DNA of 64,000 nt from Bacteroidota bacterium (GTDB taxonomy: Bacteria; Bacteroidota; Ignavibacteria; Ignavibacteriales; Melioribacteraceae): positions 62,415 to 126,414 of the forward strand of contig JAMCSN010000014.1 in NCBI GenBank assembly GCA_023381535.1. Direction: 5' to 3'. The notes beneath the pieces are model-generated. The model was given only the letters and a program-made list of their open reading frames with translations. It was not told where the DNA came from and searched no databases. Made by a program: the position numbers and the translations under genes. Shown in pieces: positions 1 to 7,162 of this stretch (the first letter of the stretch is position 1; each line of letters starts with the position of its first letter).

Positions 1-188
1 TAATTTTTAAGAGTATCTATACTAATATGATATTGAGGCTGGGTAAATTTTTTGATAACATATTCAAGACTATCGCCAATCGATACCTCAATATTGTCTA
101 GATTGATTGTTTGACAGTGATTCTTGTTGGAAAACAATAAGAACATAATTAGAAAAAGGAAGTTGCTGAATAAACTTATTTTTTTCAT
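1..188 (-). CDS. Partial exported protein of unknown function (N-terminus)
   Basis: An open frame of 62 codons starts with ATG at 188 and runs off the left edge without a stop. The first residues (MKKI, then a hydrophobic run such as FLFLIMFLLF) look like a Sec signal peptide or N-terminal anchor. A Cys lies near residue 27, but no convincing lipobox is present. The visible part of the mature region shows no family I recognise. Confidence 0.5.
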   Translation of the reverse strand, partial: MKKISLFSNFLFLIMFLLFSNKNHCQTINLDNIEVSIGDSLEYVIKKFTQPQYHISIDTLKN

Positions 189-550
189 AATCCCTTACCA
201 CCCTAATTTAGCAGCTAACTATTAATTATACTGCATGAAATTGTTAGTTAAGGAACGTAGATATGCGCTCAACTGCAGTTCTATGTTCTATTTTATTGTA
301 AAACAATCCAGATTATTATTTTTCAAAAATAGCTCGTGCATATCTATCATCCCATGCACAATCGGCTTTCTAATCTATTAATCTTTGAAGAAATCTATTT
401 TCTTGTCCATTCATTCAAACAATGTACCCCATTTTTAGAAGCCGTTCGGTACTAACTCAACTTAACGTAAAAGAAAATTGTTGTCAAATTCTTTTTTGAC
501 CTTCCTCTGTGTCCCCCTCCTTAGTAATGAAGGGGAATGAAAGGGGGTGG
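189..550. other. Intergenic stretch
   Basis: This AT-rich spacer separates the partial gene from lolD. I see no convincing ORF, RNA gene or terminator. A short inverted pair (CTAAC near 213 and GTTAG near 245) is too weak to call. Confidence 0.4.
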
Positions 551-1234
551 TCAAGAAATTTTTCCATCTTTCATTTCAAAAACTTTGTCGCCGAGTTTTA
601 CCAGCTCTGGGTTGTGGGTAACAACTAGAAAAGTTACGCCTAATTTTTGTTTCAGCTCAACAAAAAGTTTGTGAAGCATTTCACTGTTAACGGAATCTAA
701 ATTGCCGGTTGGTTCGTCAGCAAAAACTATATCGGGATTATTTGCGAGTGCGCGTGCAACCGCAACGCGCTGCTGTTCACCGCCGGATAGTTCCGATGGT
801 TTGTGGTGAAGGCGTTCGCTTAGACCAACCAAATTGAGAAGTTCATTCGCGCGCGAAAAAGATTTTGTTTTGGATTCGCCGGAAATCATAACGGCTATCG
901 CTACGTTTTCAAGTGCATCGAACTCCGGCAGGAGATGATGAAACTGAAATACAAATCCAATGTGCCGGTTTCGGAATTTGGAAAGTTTATCATCGCCTAA
1001 AGAAAAAATGTTTGTGCCTTTCAAAATCACATCGCCTTGGTCGGCGTTATCCAAACCGCTCATAATGTGAAGCAGCGTGCTTTTTCCGGCGCCGGATGCA
1101 CCGACAATCACGCTGATCAAACCTTGTTCAACTTGAAGAGAAACACCTTTTAAAATTTCAAGCCGCTGCTCGTCCTTTTTCAAAAACGCTTTGTGAATGT
1201 TTTTTGCTTCAAGAATAATTTTGTCGTTCGTCAT
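551..1234 (-). CDS. lolD: Lipoprotein-releasing ABC transporter ATPase (LolD family)
   Basis: This is the ATP-hydrolysing subunit that powers release of outer-membrane lipoproteins from the inner membrane. The Walker A motif GASGAGKST is near residue 45, the ABC signature LSGGEQQR near 150 and Walker B VFADEPTGNLD just after it. The frame is open upstream to 1270, but that start would overlap the preceding permease gene by 23 nt. I choose the ATG at 1234 (MTNDKI), which has AAAGG just upstream and starts 13 nt after the permease stop. It is the last gene of a three-gene minus-strand operon. The MacB-type export ATPases are close relatives, so the lipoprotein role rests on the adjoining LolC/E-type permeases. 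Confidence 0.88.
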   Translation of the reverse strand: MTNDKIILEAKNIHKAFLKKDEQRLEILKGVSLQVEQGLISVIVGASGAGKSTLLHIMSGLDNADQGDVILKGTNIFSLGDDKLSKFRNRHIGFVFQFHHLLPEFDALENVAIAVMISGESKTKSFSRANELLNLVGLSERLHHKPSELSGGEQQRVAVARALANNPDIVFADEPTGNLDSVNSEMLHKLFVELKQKLGVTFLVVTHNPELVKLGDKVFEMKDGKIS

Positions 1235-1247
1235 TATGAACCTTTTG

Positions 1248-2471
1248 TTATTCGTACTTAATAGATTCAATTACGTTTGTGTGCGCGGCGCGTTTAGCCG
1301 GGTAAAGAGCCGCCAAGAATGCAAGCAACATAGACATTGCGCCGATTGCGAAGATATCCGAAACTCTAACTTCAACTGGCAGCGAACTGATTATGTATTT
1401 CGTCGGATCGAGCGGATAGAAATTATATTCGATCTGCAAATAGCAAACAAGAACGCCAAGAAGAAGTCCGAGAATTGTTCCGATGACGCCGACGAAAATT
1501 CCTTCAAACATGAAAATTTGCCGGATCGATTTTCGGTTCATTCCCATCGAGCGCATAACGCCGATATCTTTTTTCTTTTCGATGACGGTCATTGTCAGTG
1601 ATGCAAAAATATTGAACACAGCAACCGCGATGATTAGACAAAGTAGGATGTACGCGCCCCATCTTTCGATCAGCATTACGTTGTAAAGTTCTTTGTGAAG
1701 ATCATACCATGTGTTCACTGAAAACATTTTTTGATCGAGCTTGCTTTCCAGTTCGCGCTTCACTTTGTCTGCGTTGTGAAAATCGTTTAGCCGCAATTCG
1801 TATCCGGTAATTTTGTCTCGCAATCCGAAGAGTCTCTGAGCGGAACGGATTGATGTGAACGAATACGCTACGTCATAATCGCGATTGTTGGATTCAAAAA
1901 TTCCAGTTACAATAAATTTTCTTGTCTGCGGAATTGCAAGCGTTGTGATAGTCTTTTCTATGTTGTATGCCGACGTAGCGGTGATTGTATCTCCGACACG
2001 TGCGGAAAGTCTCAGCGCCAACGGCAAGCCGAGAAAAATTTTGTCTCCGTTACCTGATAAATCGGCTTTGCCGCTGAAAATTTTTGATGCAACTCCCCAC
2101 GTTTCGTTGCCTCTCGGTGCTTGAATACCAGTCATGTTCACAATTTCGTAAGAGCGCTTGTTGAGCAGAATCGCTTTGCCGTCAATGAAAGGGGAATAGG
2201 ATTCAACTCCGGAAATGTTTTGGATAACTTTTTCAACGCCGGAGAGATGCGCATAACCGGATTCATCAATCACAGAAATTTTTACGTGCGGATCGAAGTT
2301 GACTAGAATAGATGTAACAATTGAACCGAATCCATTGAAGACAGACAGCACAATCACAAGCGCGGCAACCCCGATAGTAATTCCTAACGTTGACAGAATT
2401 GAAATCACCGTGATGAAATTCAATTTCCGTTTCGACCGCAAATATCTTTTGGCAATGAAGAATTCTATCAT
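1248..2471 (-). CDS. LolC/LolE-family ABC transporter permease (second copy)
   Basis: A 407-residue inner-membrane subunit of a lipoprotein-releasing transporter. One N-terminal membrane helix (about residues 22-47) is followed by a large periplasmic domain. Three C-terminal helices (about 270-400) carry the FtsX-type permease fold, including the KKKDIGVMRSMGM segment that couples to the ATPase. It starts one base after the stop of its paralogue, and lolD follows it. The two permeases would form a LolCE-like heterodimer. I cannot tell which is the LolC and which the LolE equivalent. Confidence 0.87.
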   Translation of the reverse strand: MIEFFIAKRYLRSKRKLNFITVISILSTLGITIGVAALVIVLSVFNGFGSIVTSILVNFDPHVKISVIDESGYAHLSGVEKVIQNISGVESYSPFIDGKAILLNKRSYEIVNMTGIQAPRGNETWGVASKIFSGKADLSGNGDKIFLGLPLALRLSARVGDTITATSAYNIEKTITTLAIPQTRKFIVTGIFESNNRDYDVAYSFTSIRSAQRLFGLRDKITGYELRLNDFHNADKVKRELESKLDQKMFSVNTWYDLHKELYNVMLIERWGAYILLCLIIAVAVFNIFASLTMTVIEKKKDIGVMRSMGMNRKSIRQIFMFEGIFVGVIGTILGLLLGVLVCYLQIEYNFYPLDPTKYIISSLPVEVRVSDIFAIGAMSMLLAFLAALYPAKRAAHTNVIESIKYE

Positions 2472-2472
2472 G

Positions 2473-3699
2473 TCAGTCGAACCTAATTGCAGAGATCGGT
2501 TTTATTCTTGATGCGATGAACGCCGGGAGAAGCGAGGCGGCTAACGCAATAACTAATGTAACGCCGGAAACGAGGAGATAATTATCGCCGCTGATGGCAA
2601 TCGGAACTTTTGTAACAAAATAAACTTTACCGGGAAGAGAAATGATGTCGAATCTTTGCTGTAGATAACTCATTATGAATGCAAGAAAGTTGCCGGCAGC
2701 AATTCCGATCACAGTTAAATAAACGGCATGATAAAGAAAAACTTTCATAATTAATTTACGGTTACCGCCGATTGACCTTAAAATTCCGATCGCGTTTGTA
2801 CGTTCAAGGACAAGCATCAGAAGAGTGCCAACGATATTAAAAACTGCGACAAAGATTATTAATCCGAGAACAATTGGAATCGGTTTCTTCTGCAAATCGA
2901 GCCACGTAAAAATATTTTGATGCACTTGAAAAATTGTTCTAACGTAATATGGATAGCCGAGAAAATCTTGCAGCTCGCCGCTTAATGTTTTTAGGTTGCC
3001 GATGTCCTTCACCCTTATGTTGTAACCGGAAATCTGCGATCCCATTCCAAACATATTCTGTGCAGTCGAAATATTTATGAAGGCGTTAAGATCATCGTAT
3101 TCCGATAACCCGCTTTCGTAAATTCCGGCAACTCTGAACTGAACAATGGATGGCGGGTTATCCATCGACGGAGCTTGATCGTTTCGCAAACCAAAGACGG
3201 TGATTTTATCGCCGACTTTCACAAACATTTTTTCAGCAAGTTTTTCTCCAAGCAAAATTTTGGACATGGAATCGGTATCGTTAAGATCAAAAGCGCCCTG
3301 CCGAATAATATTATCAGTCTGAAGACCGGAAGAATTCGGGTCGATACCTATTAGCGTTACCCCTTCGGTCAAATGCCGAGATTTAGCTATCGCAAGTTTC
3401 GAAACAAAAGGTTGAATGGAAACAAATTCGTTGCCAAATTGTTTTTGGATTTCTGGAATCACTTCATTTGGATCCGGCAGATTTCGATTGCCGAAGCTTA
3501 TTACTTTAATGTGTGAATTGAACTCAACAATTTTTTCAGAGACAACTTTTTGAAAGCCGTCAAGAATGGTTAATGCCATTATTACGACGGCAACGCCTAG
3601 AGTAATTCCTAAAATAGTTATAGTTGAAATAACCGAAATGAACCGGGAATCTTTCTTTGACTTTAGATATCGCTTTGTGAGAAATCCGGCTAAAGACAT
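2473..3699 (-). CDS. LolC/LolE-family ABC transporter permease (first copy)
   Basis: A 408-residue paralogue of the next gene with the same layout: an N-terminal helix after KRYLKSKKDSRFISVIS, a periplasmic domain, and three C-terminal helices with an ERTNAIGILRSIGGN coupling segment. It is the first gene of the operon. The ATG at 3699 has no strong Shine-Dalgarno sequence. The tRNA cluster promoter lies divergently upstream. The family assignment is secure from architecture and the adjacent ATPase. Confidence 0.87.
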   Translation of the reverse strand: MSLAGFLTKRYLKSKKDSRFISVISTITILGITLGVAVVIMALTILDGFQKVVSEKIVEFNSHIKVISFGNRNLPDPNEVIPEIQKQFGNEFVSIQPFVSKLAIAKSRHLTEGVTLIGIDPNSSGLQTDNIIRQGAFDLNDTDSMSKILLGEKLAEKMFVKVGDKITVFGLRNDQAPSMDNPPSIVQFRVAGIYESGLSEYDDLNAFINISTAQNMFGMGSQISGYNIRVKDIGNLKTLSGELQDFLGYPYYVRTIFQVHQNIFTWLDLQKKPIPIVLGLIIFVAVFNIVGTLLMLVLERTNAIGILRSIGGNRKLIMKVFLYHAVYLTVIGIAAGNFLAFIMSYLQQRFDIISLPGKVYFVTKVPIAISGDNYLLVSGVTLVIALAASLLPAFIASRIKPISAIRFD

Positions 3700-3760
3700 G
3701 TGCAGTTTTTTTGTGTAAAGATATAAATAAATTAAAAGAACCGAAAACTGAGCGTCAAAA

Positions 3761-3789
3761 TTGACATTTCAGCTTCAATAATATATTTT
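3761..3789 (+). promoter_or_regulatory. Sigma-70 type promoter of the tRNA cluster
   Basis: TTGACA at 3761-3766 and TATTTT at 3784-3789 are separated by exactly 17 bp, about 40 bp before the first tRNA. The nuo operon promoter (42562-42590) has the same -35, spacing and -10. Confidence 0.7.
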
Positions 3790-3828
3790 TGAAAGCCAAT
3801 TTTGGAAATCATTTTTGTTCTAAACGTA

Positions 3829-3903
3829 CGGGGAGTAGCTCAGCCCGGCTAGAGCGCTTGGTTTGGGACCAAGAAGTCGCAGGTTCGAATCCTGTCTCCC
3901 CGA
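3829..3903 (+). tRNA. tRNA-Pro (TGG)
   Basis: The cloverleaf folds by eye. The acceptor arm pairs 3829-3835 (CGGGGAG) with 3896-3902 (CTCCCCG), with discriminator A at 3903. The anticodon arm is CTTGG/CCAAG around loop TTTGGGA, giving anticodon TGG. The T arm has GGTTCGAATCC. CCA is not encoded. It is the first gene of the cluster and the evident parent of the two repeat units that follow. Confidence 0.95.
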
Positions 3904-3904
3904 C

Positions 3905-4153
3905 AGAAAAGACTAGAAATCGTTCGAAAGGTTGTTTGAAATTAGGTGAGATAGAGCGTCCCGATGAAATCGGGAAAGTCGCAGGTTCCTCCGAAGGAGT
4001 CCCTTCGGGAGAATCCTGTCTCCCCGACAGAAAAGGATTAGAAATCGTTCGAAAGGTTGTTTGAAATTAGGTGAGATAAAGCGTCCCGATGAAATCGGGA
4101 AAGTCGCAGATTCCTCCGAAGGAGTCCCTTCGGGAGAATCCTGTCTCCCCGAC
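3905..4153 (+). repeat. Two tandem tRNA-Pro-derived repeat units with hairpin inserts
   Basis: Two near-identical units (about 3905-4028 and 4029-4153) each end with a copy of the tRNA-Pro 3' half, from TAGAGCG through the acceptor 3' strand. Three changes are visible. The 5' acceptor strand is absent. The 17-nt anticodon arm is replaced by a different 17-nt hairpin, TCCCGAT-GAA-ATCGGGA (3959-3975, 4084-4100). A 22-nt block of two 11-nt hairpins sits between T-loop positions 56 and 57 (3989-4010, 4114-4135). The copies differ by a few bases, including GGTTC versus GATTC. They cannot fold as complete tRNAs. Confidence 0.85.
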
Positions 4154-4187
4154 GAAAGAACTTGTTCATTACATTTTGTTGAGATAT

Positions 4188-4261
4188 GCGCCCATAGCTC
4201 AATCGGATAGAGCAACAGCCTTCTAAGCTGTAGGTTAGTGGTTCGAGTCCACTTGGGCGTA
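4188..4261 (+). tRNA. tRNA-Arg (TCT)
   Basis: The acceptor arm pairs GCGCCCA (4188-4194) with TGGGCGT (4254-4260), with a terminal G-U pair and discriminator A. The anticodon loop CTTCTAA gives TCT. The T arm is AGTGG/CCACT with loop TTCGAGT. This gene has no attached repeat units. Confidence 0.93.
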
Positions 4262-4268
4262 CATACAT

Positions 4269-4344
4269 GGTGAGCATAGCTCAGTTTGGTTAGAGCATCT
4301 GGTTGTGGCCCAGAAGGCCATGGGTTCAAGTCCCATTGCTCACC
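4269..4344 (+). tRNA. tRNA-His (GTG)
   Basis: The anticodon loop TTGTGGC gives GTG. Counting the extra 5' G at 4269 as G-1 lets it pair with C73 at 4344, the hallmark of tRNA-His. The acceptor is then GTGAGCA/TGCTCAC. Confidence 0.94.
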
Positions 4345-4358
4345 CAAAGTATTATGAT

Positions 4359-4430
4359 GGCCCCATCGTCTAATGGTTAGGACATCGCCCTTTCACGGCG
4401 GTAATATGGGTTCGAATCCCGTTGGGGTCA
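4359..4430 (+). tRNA. tRNA-Glu (TTC)
   Basis: The acceptor arm pairs GGCCCCA (4359-4365) with TGGGGTC (4423-4429), discriminator A at 4430. The anticodon loop CTTTCAC gives TTC. The T arm has GGGTTCGAATCCC. A 4 x 116 bp array that repeats its 3' end follows directly. Confidence 0.94.
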
Positions 4431-4894
4431 CTAATTTCAAGTTATTTTTTTCCATCAAATGTATTTCCATTTTAGCAAGTTCCTCTTAGCTAGCGGAATA
4501 TGGGTTCTCCCGAAGGGATGCCTTTGGCAGAATCCCGTTGGGGTCACTAATTTCAAGTTATTTTTTTCCATCAAATGTATTTCCATTTTAGCAAGTTCCT
4601 CTTAGCTAGCGGAATATGGGTTCTCCCGAAGGGATGCCTTTGGCAGAATCCCGTTGGGGTCACTAATTTCAAGTTATTTTTTTCCATCAAATGTATTTCC
4701 ATTTTAGCAAGTTCCTCTTAGCTAGCGGAATATGGGTTCTCCCGAAGGGATGCCTTTGGCAGAATCCCGTTGGGGTCACTAATTTCAAGTTATTTTTTTC
4801 CATCAAATGTATTTCCATTTTAGCAAGTTCCTCTTAGCTAGCGGAATATGGGTTCTCCCGAAGGGATGCCTTTGGCAGAATCCCGTTGGGGTCA
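4431..4894 (+). repeat. Four identical 116-bp tandem repeats ending in a modified tRNA-Glu 3' end
   Basis: Copies at 4431-4546, 4547-4662, 4663-4778 and 4779-4894 are identical by direct reading. Each starts CTAATTTCAAG and ends with the tRNA-Glu 3' segment (GGAATATGGGTTC, then GAATCCCGTTGGGGTCA). A 22-nt double-hairpin block is inserted in the T loop (4508-4529 in copy 1, then every 116 bp). The period is not a multiple of three, and no frame stays open through the array, so it is non-coding. There are no unique spacers, so it is not a CRISPR array. Confidence 0.93.
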
Positions 4895-5037
4895 CTAACT
4901 TTCAAATTCATTTCATCAGCAAGTTTTTGTTAACGAACTTCACTTCAGAGCCCCCACACTTCATAAAATTTCATGAAAGAAATATTTTTTGGAAACTTGG
5001 ATTACATTTTATAATTTCTCAAAAAAAATCTGGTGAG

Positions 5038-5844
5038 ATGGAAAAAGAACTAAAATATTTCAAGCACTACGCCGAGCAAGATGAATATCATACAAGTCCT
5101 GCAAACAAAAAGCCGCTTTTGCCTATACCGTTAGTTTTCTTTTCCAACCTTCTCCGGATTATCCTTTACAGCAACCGTTTTGCCAGAAAAAAAATCTATA
5201 ATGATATTCGCTGGGCGAACTCGTCGATTGACATTGTCCAAAGTTTAGAACGTGCCGGCATCACAATGAATTTTTATGGAATGAATAATCTGAAGAAAGT
5301 AAATGCGCCGGTTGTATTTGTGTCCAATCACATGAGTACCCTCGAGACAATGGTGCTGCCTTCCATTATTCAACCAGTGATGAAAGTAATTTATGTAATT
5401 AAAGAAGAGTTGGCTCGCTATCCGTTGTTTGGTACAATTGCATTAGCAAGAGATCCAATACTTGTCGGCAGAGAAAATCCTCGCGAGGATTTGGCAATTG
5501 TGCTTGAAGGCGGCAGCAAAAAAATTCGAGAAGGTAAATCGATAATAATTTTTCCTCAGAAAACGAGAACAGTTTTTTTTGATCCTACTCAATTCAACTC
5601 TTTAGGAATTAAGCTTGCCAGGAGAAACAAAGTGCCCGTAATTCCTGTTGCATTAATCAGCGATGCATGGGGAAACGGAAAATTTATTAAAGAAGTTGGC
5701 AAAATTGATCCAACCAAAGAAGTGCACATTGCTTTTGGTGAGCCGATCACTGTAACGGGCAACGGTGCCGAAGAACATCAGAAAGTTGTCGATTTCATTT
5801 CGTCAAAATTCCGTGAATGGGGACGCACCGAACTACTCAGATAA
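5038..5844 (+). CDS. PlsC-like 1-acyl-glycerol-3-phosphate acyltransferase family protein
   Basis: A 268-residue protein of the lysophospholipid acyltransferase family. It has a hydrophobic N-terminal segment and the block-I region VSNHMSTLETM, in which the usual H-x4-D catalytic pair reads H-x4-E. The usual FPEGTRS block reads FPQKTRT. The core (KVIYVIKEELARYPLFGTI, VPVIPVALISDAWG) is otherwise intact. I choose the ATG at 5038 after TGGTGAG. The frame is open back into the tandem repeats at 4807, but that extension is repeat DNA. The altered blocks make the exact acyl acceptor uncertain. Confidence 0.78.
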   Translation: MEKELKYFKHYAEQDEYHTSPANKKPLLPIPLVFFSNLLRIILYSNRFARKKIYNDIRWANSSIDIVQSLERAGITMNFYGMNNLKKVNAPVVFVSNHMSTLETMVLPSIIQPVMKVIYVIKEELARYPLFGTIALARDPILVGRENPREDLAIVLEGGSKKIREGKSIIIFPQKTRTVFFDPTQFNSLGIKLARRNKVPVIPVALISDAWGNGKFIKEVGKIDPTKEVHIAFGEPITVTGNGAEEHQKVVDFISSKFREWGRTELLR

Positions 5845-6035
5845 AATTCAAGAGTTTCAGAAGCCAATTTTGAACAAGCGAGGATGCGAAAATCGGTAAT
5901 TTTCGCTGGTTTTGAAATTACAGTCAATGTCCTTGTTTTGCAATCGCATGACTTGTTAAAACTTCCATTAATCTTTTGCTTCATATAACTCCTTTTGCTA
6001 TATTGAAAACAAATTCGTTCACTTGATTTTTCTTA

Positions 6036-6977
6036 ATGAGAATAATCAAACCTAAAAGATTAAAACCGGGGGATGTTATTGGGATTATCTCTCCTGCTTC
6101 CTCATCAGATGATATCACAAAAGTCAATCGTGGTGTTGAGTATTTAGAAAAACTCGGCTACAGAGTTGAAGTTGGAAAAAACGTTGGGCAGCAATCCGGA
6201 TACTTAGCCGGTTCTGATGCTCAGCGTATTGCCGATCTTCACGAAATGTTCAAGAACAAAAACATCAAAGCAATTTTTTCTATCCGCGGCGGATACGGTT
6301 CTGGGCGACTTCTCGATAAAATCGATTACAAAATAATTTGCAACAATCCCAAAATATTCGTTGGCTACAGTGATATTAACGCGCTGCAGATGGCATTCTT
6401 TGCGAAAACAGGATTGATTACTTTTGCCGGTCCAATGGTAGCTGTTGATTTTCATGATGAAGTCAGCAAATTCACAGAAGAAGTTTTTTGGCGAACGATA
6501 ACTTCAAATAAGGCGATCGGTCGAATCAAGAATCCAAGAAACGAAAAAATCTATGTGTTGAACAAGGGGAGAGCCGTCGGAAGAATTTTTGGCGGCAATT
6601 TAAGTTTGCTCACTTCTCTAAACGGCACAGAATACTTCCCGAAATTGAAGGATGCAATTCTACTTCTTGAAGATATAAACGAAGCGCCGTACAGAATTGA
6701 CAGAATGCTGAACCAGTTGAGATTATCGAAAGTATTTAAGCAGATAAGTGGAATCATACTTGGGCATTTTGTTGACTGCATCGAACCTGATCCCAACAAG
6801 AGAACTTTCACATTGAACGAGGTGATCATCGAATATTTTCAAGGATTAAAAATCCCAGTCGTTTACAATCTAAAACATGGTCATGTCAAAGATAACATAA
6901 CCATTCCTTATGGATTGAAGTGCGTTCTCAATGCTTCACGCGATTATGTCGAAATTCCCGAGAACGCCGTTTCGTAA
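6036..6977 (+). CDS. ldcA: LD-carboxypeptidase (muramoyltetrapeptide carboxypeptidase, peptidase S66)
   Basis: It cleaves the terminal D-Ala from tetrapeptide stems during murein recycling. At 313 residues it matches the S66 family length. The nucleophile Ser lies in FVGYSDINAL (about residue 110), the catalytic Glu in LLLEDINEAPYRID (about 210) and the His in LKHGHVKDNITIPYG (about 285). The GGNLSLLTSLNGT and RGGYGSGRLLD segments are also typical. There is no signal peptide, which fits a cytoplasmic recycling enzyme. It stands alone between the acyltransferase and hydG. Confidence 0.9.
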   Translation: MRIIKPKRLKPGDVIGIISPASSSDDITKVNRGVEYLEKLGYRVEVGKNVGQQSGYLAGSDAQRIADLHEMFKNKNIKAIFSIRGGYGSGRLLDKIDYKIICNNPKIFVGYSDINALQMAFFAKTGLITFAGPMVAVDFHDEVSKFTEEVFWRTITSNKAIGRIKNPRNEKIYVLNKGRAVGRIFGGNLSLLTSLNGTEYFPKLKDAILLLEDINEAPYRIDRMLNQLRLSKVFKQISGIILGHFVDCIEPDPNKRTFTLNEVIIEYFQGLKIPVVYNLKHGHVKDNITIPYGLKCVLNASRDYVEIPENAVS

Positions 6978-7162
6978 GTAATAATTTTCCTCTCAACGTT
7001 TAACCTCTAAGTACAAAAATCAGTTATAATCGTTTCTCTTTTTTAAGAAAAAACATTCCACGAGTTGCTAAATCATTTGGATTCGGTAAGAATTATCTGG
7101 AAAATCTGCTGGTATATTTATTGTTTAGGAGTATTAACGGCATTTGAATCACCGGAGATGGA

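Noticed and set aside
1197..2511. Plus-strand ORFs opposite the lol permeases
   Set aside because: They have no ribosome sites or recognisable domains and overlap well-supported genes.
3789..4347. Several open frames across the tRNA cluster on both strands
   Set aside because: They read through folded tRNAs and their repeat copies, so their protein sequence is an artefact of structural RNA genes.
4431..4894. CRISPR-like appearance of the 116-bp array
   Set aside because: The whole unit repeats without unique spacers, and no cas genes are near.
4807..5037. 77-codon N-terminal extension of the acyltransferase
   Set aside because: It is translated tandem-repeat DNA and the ATG at 5038 has its own ribosome site and matches the family start.
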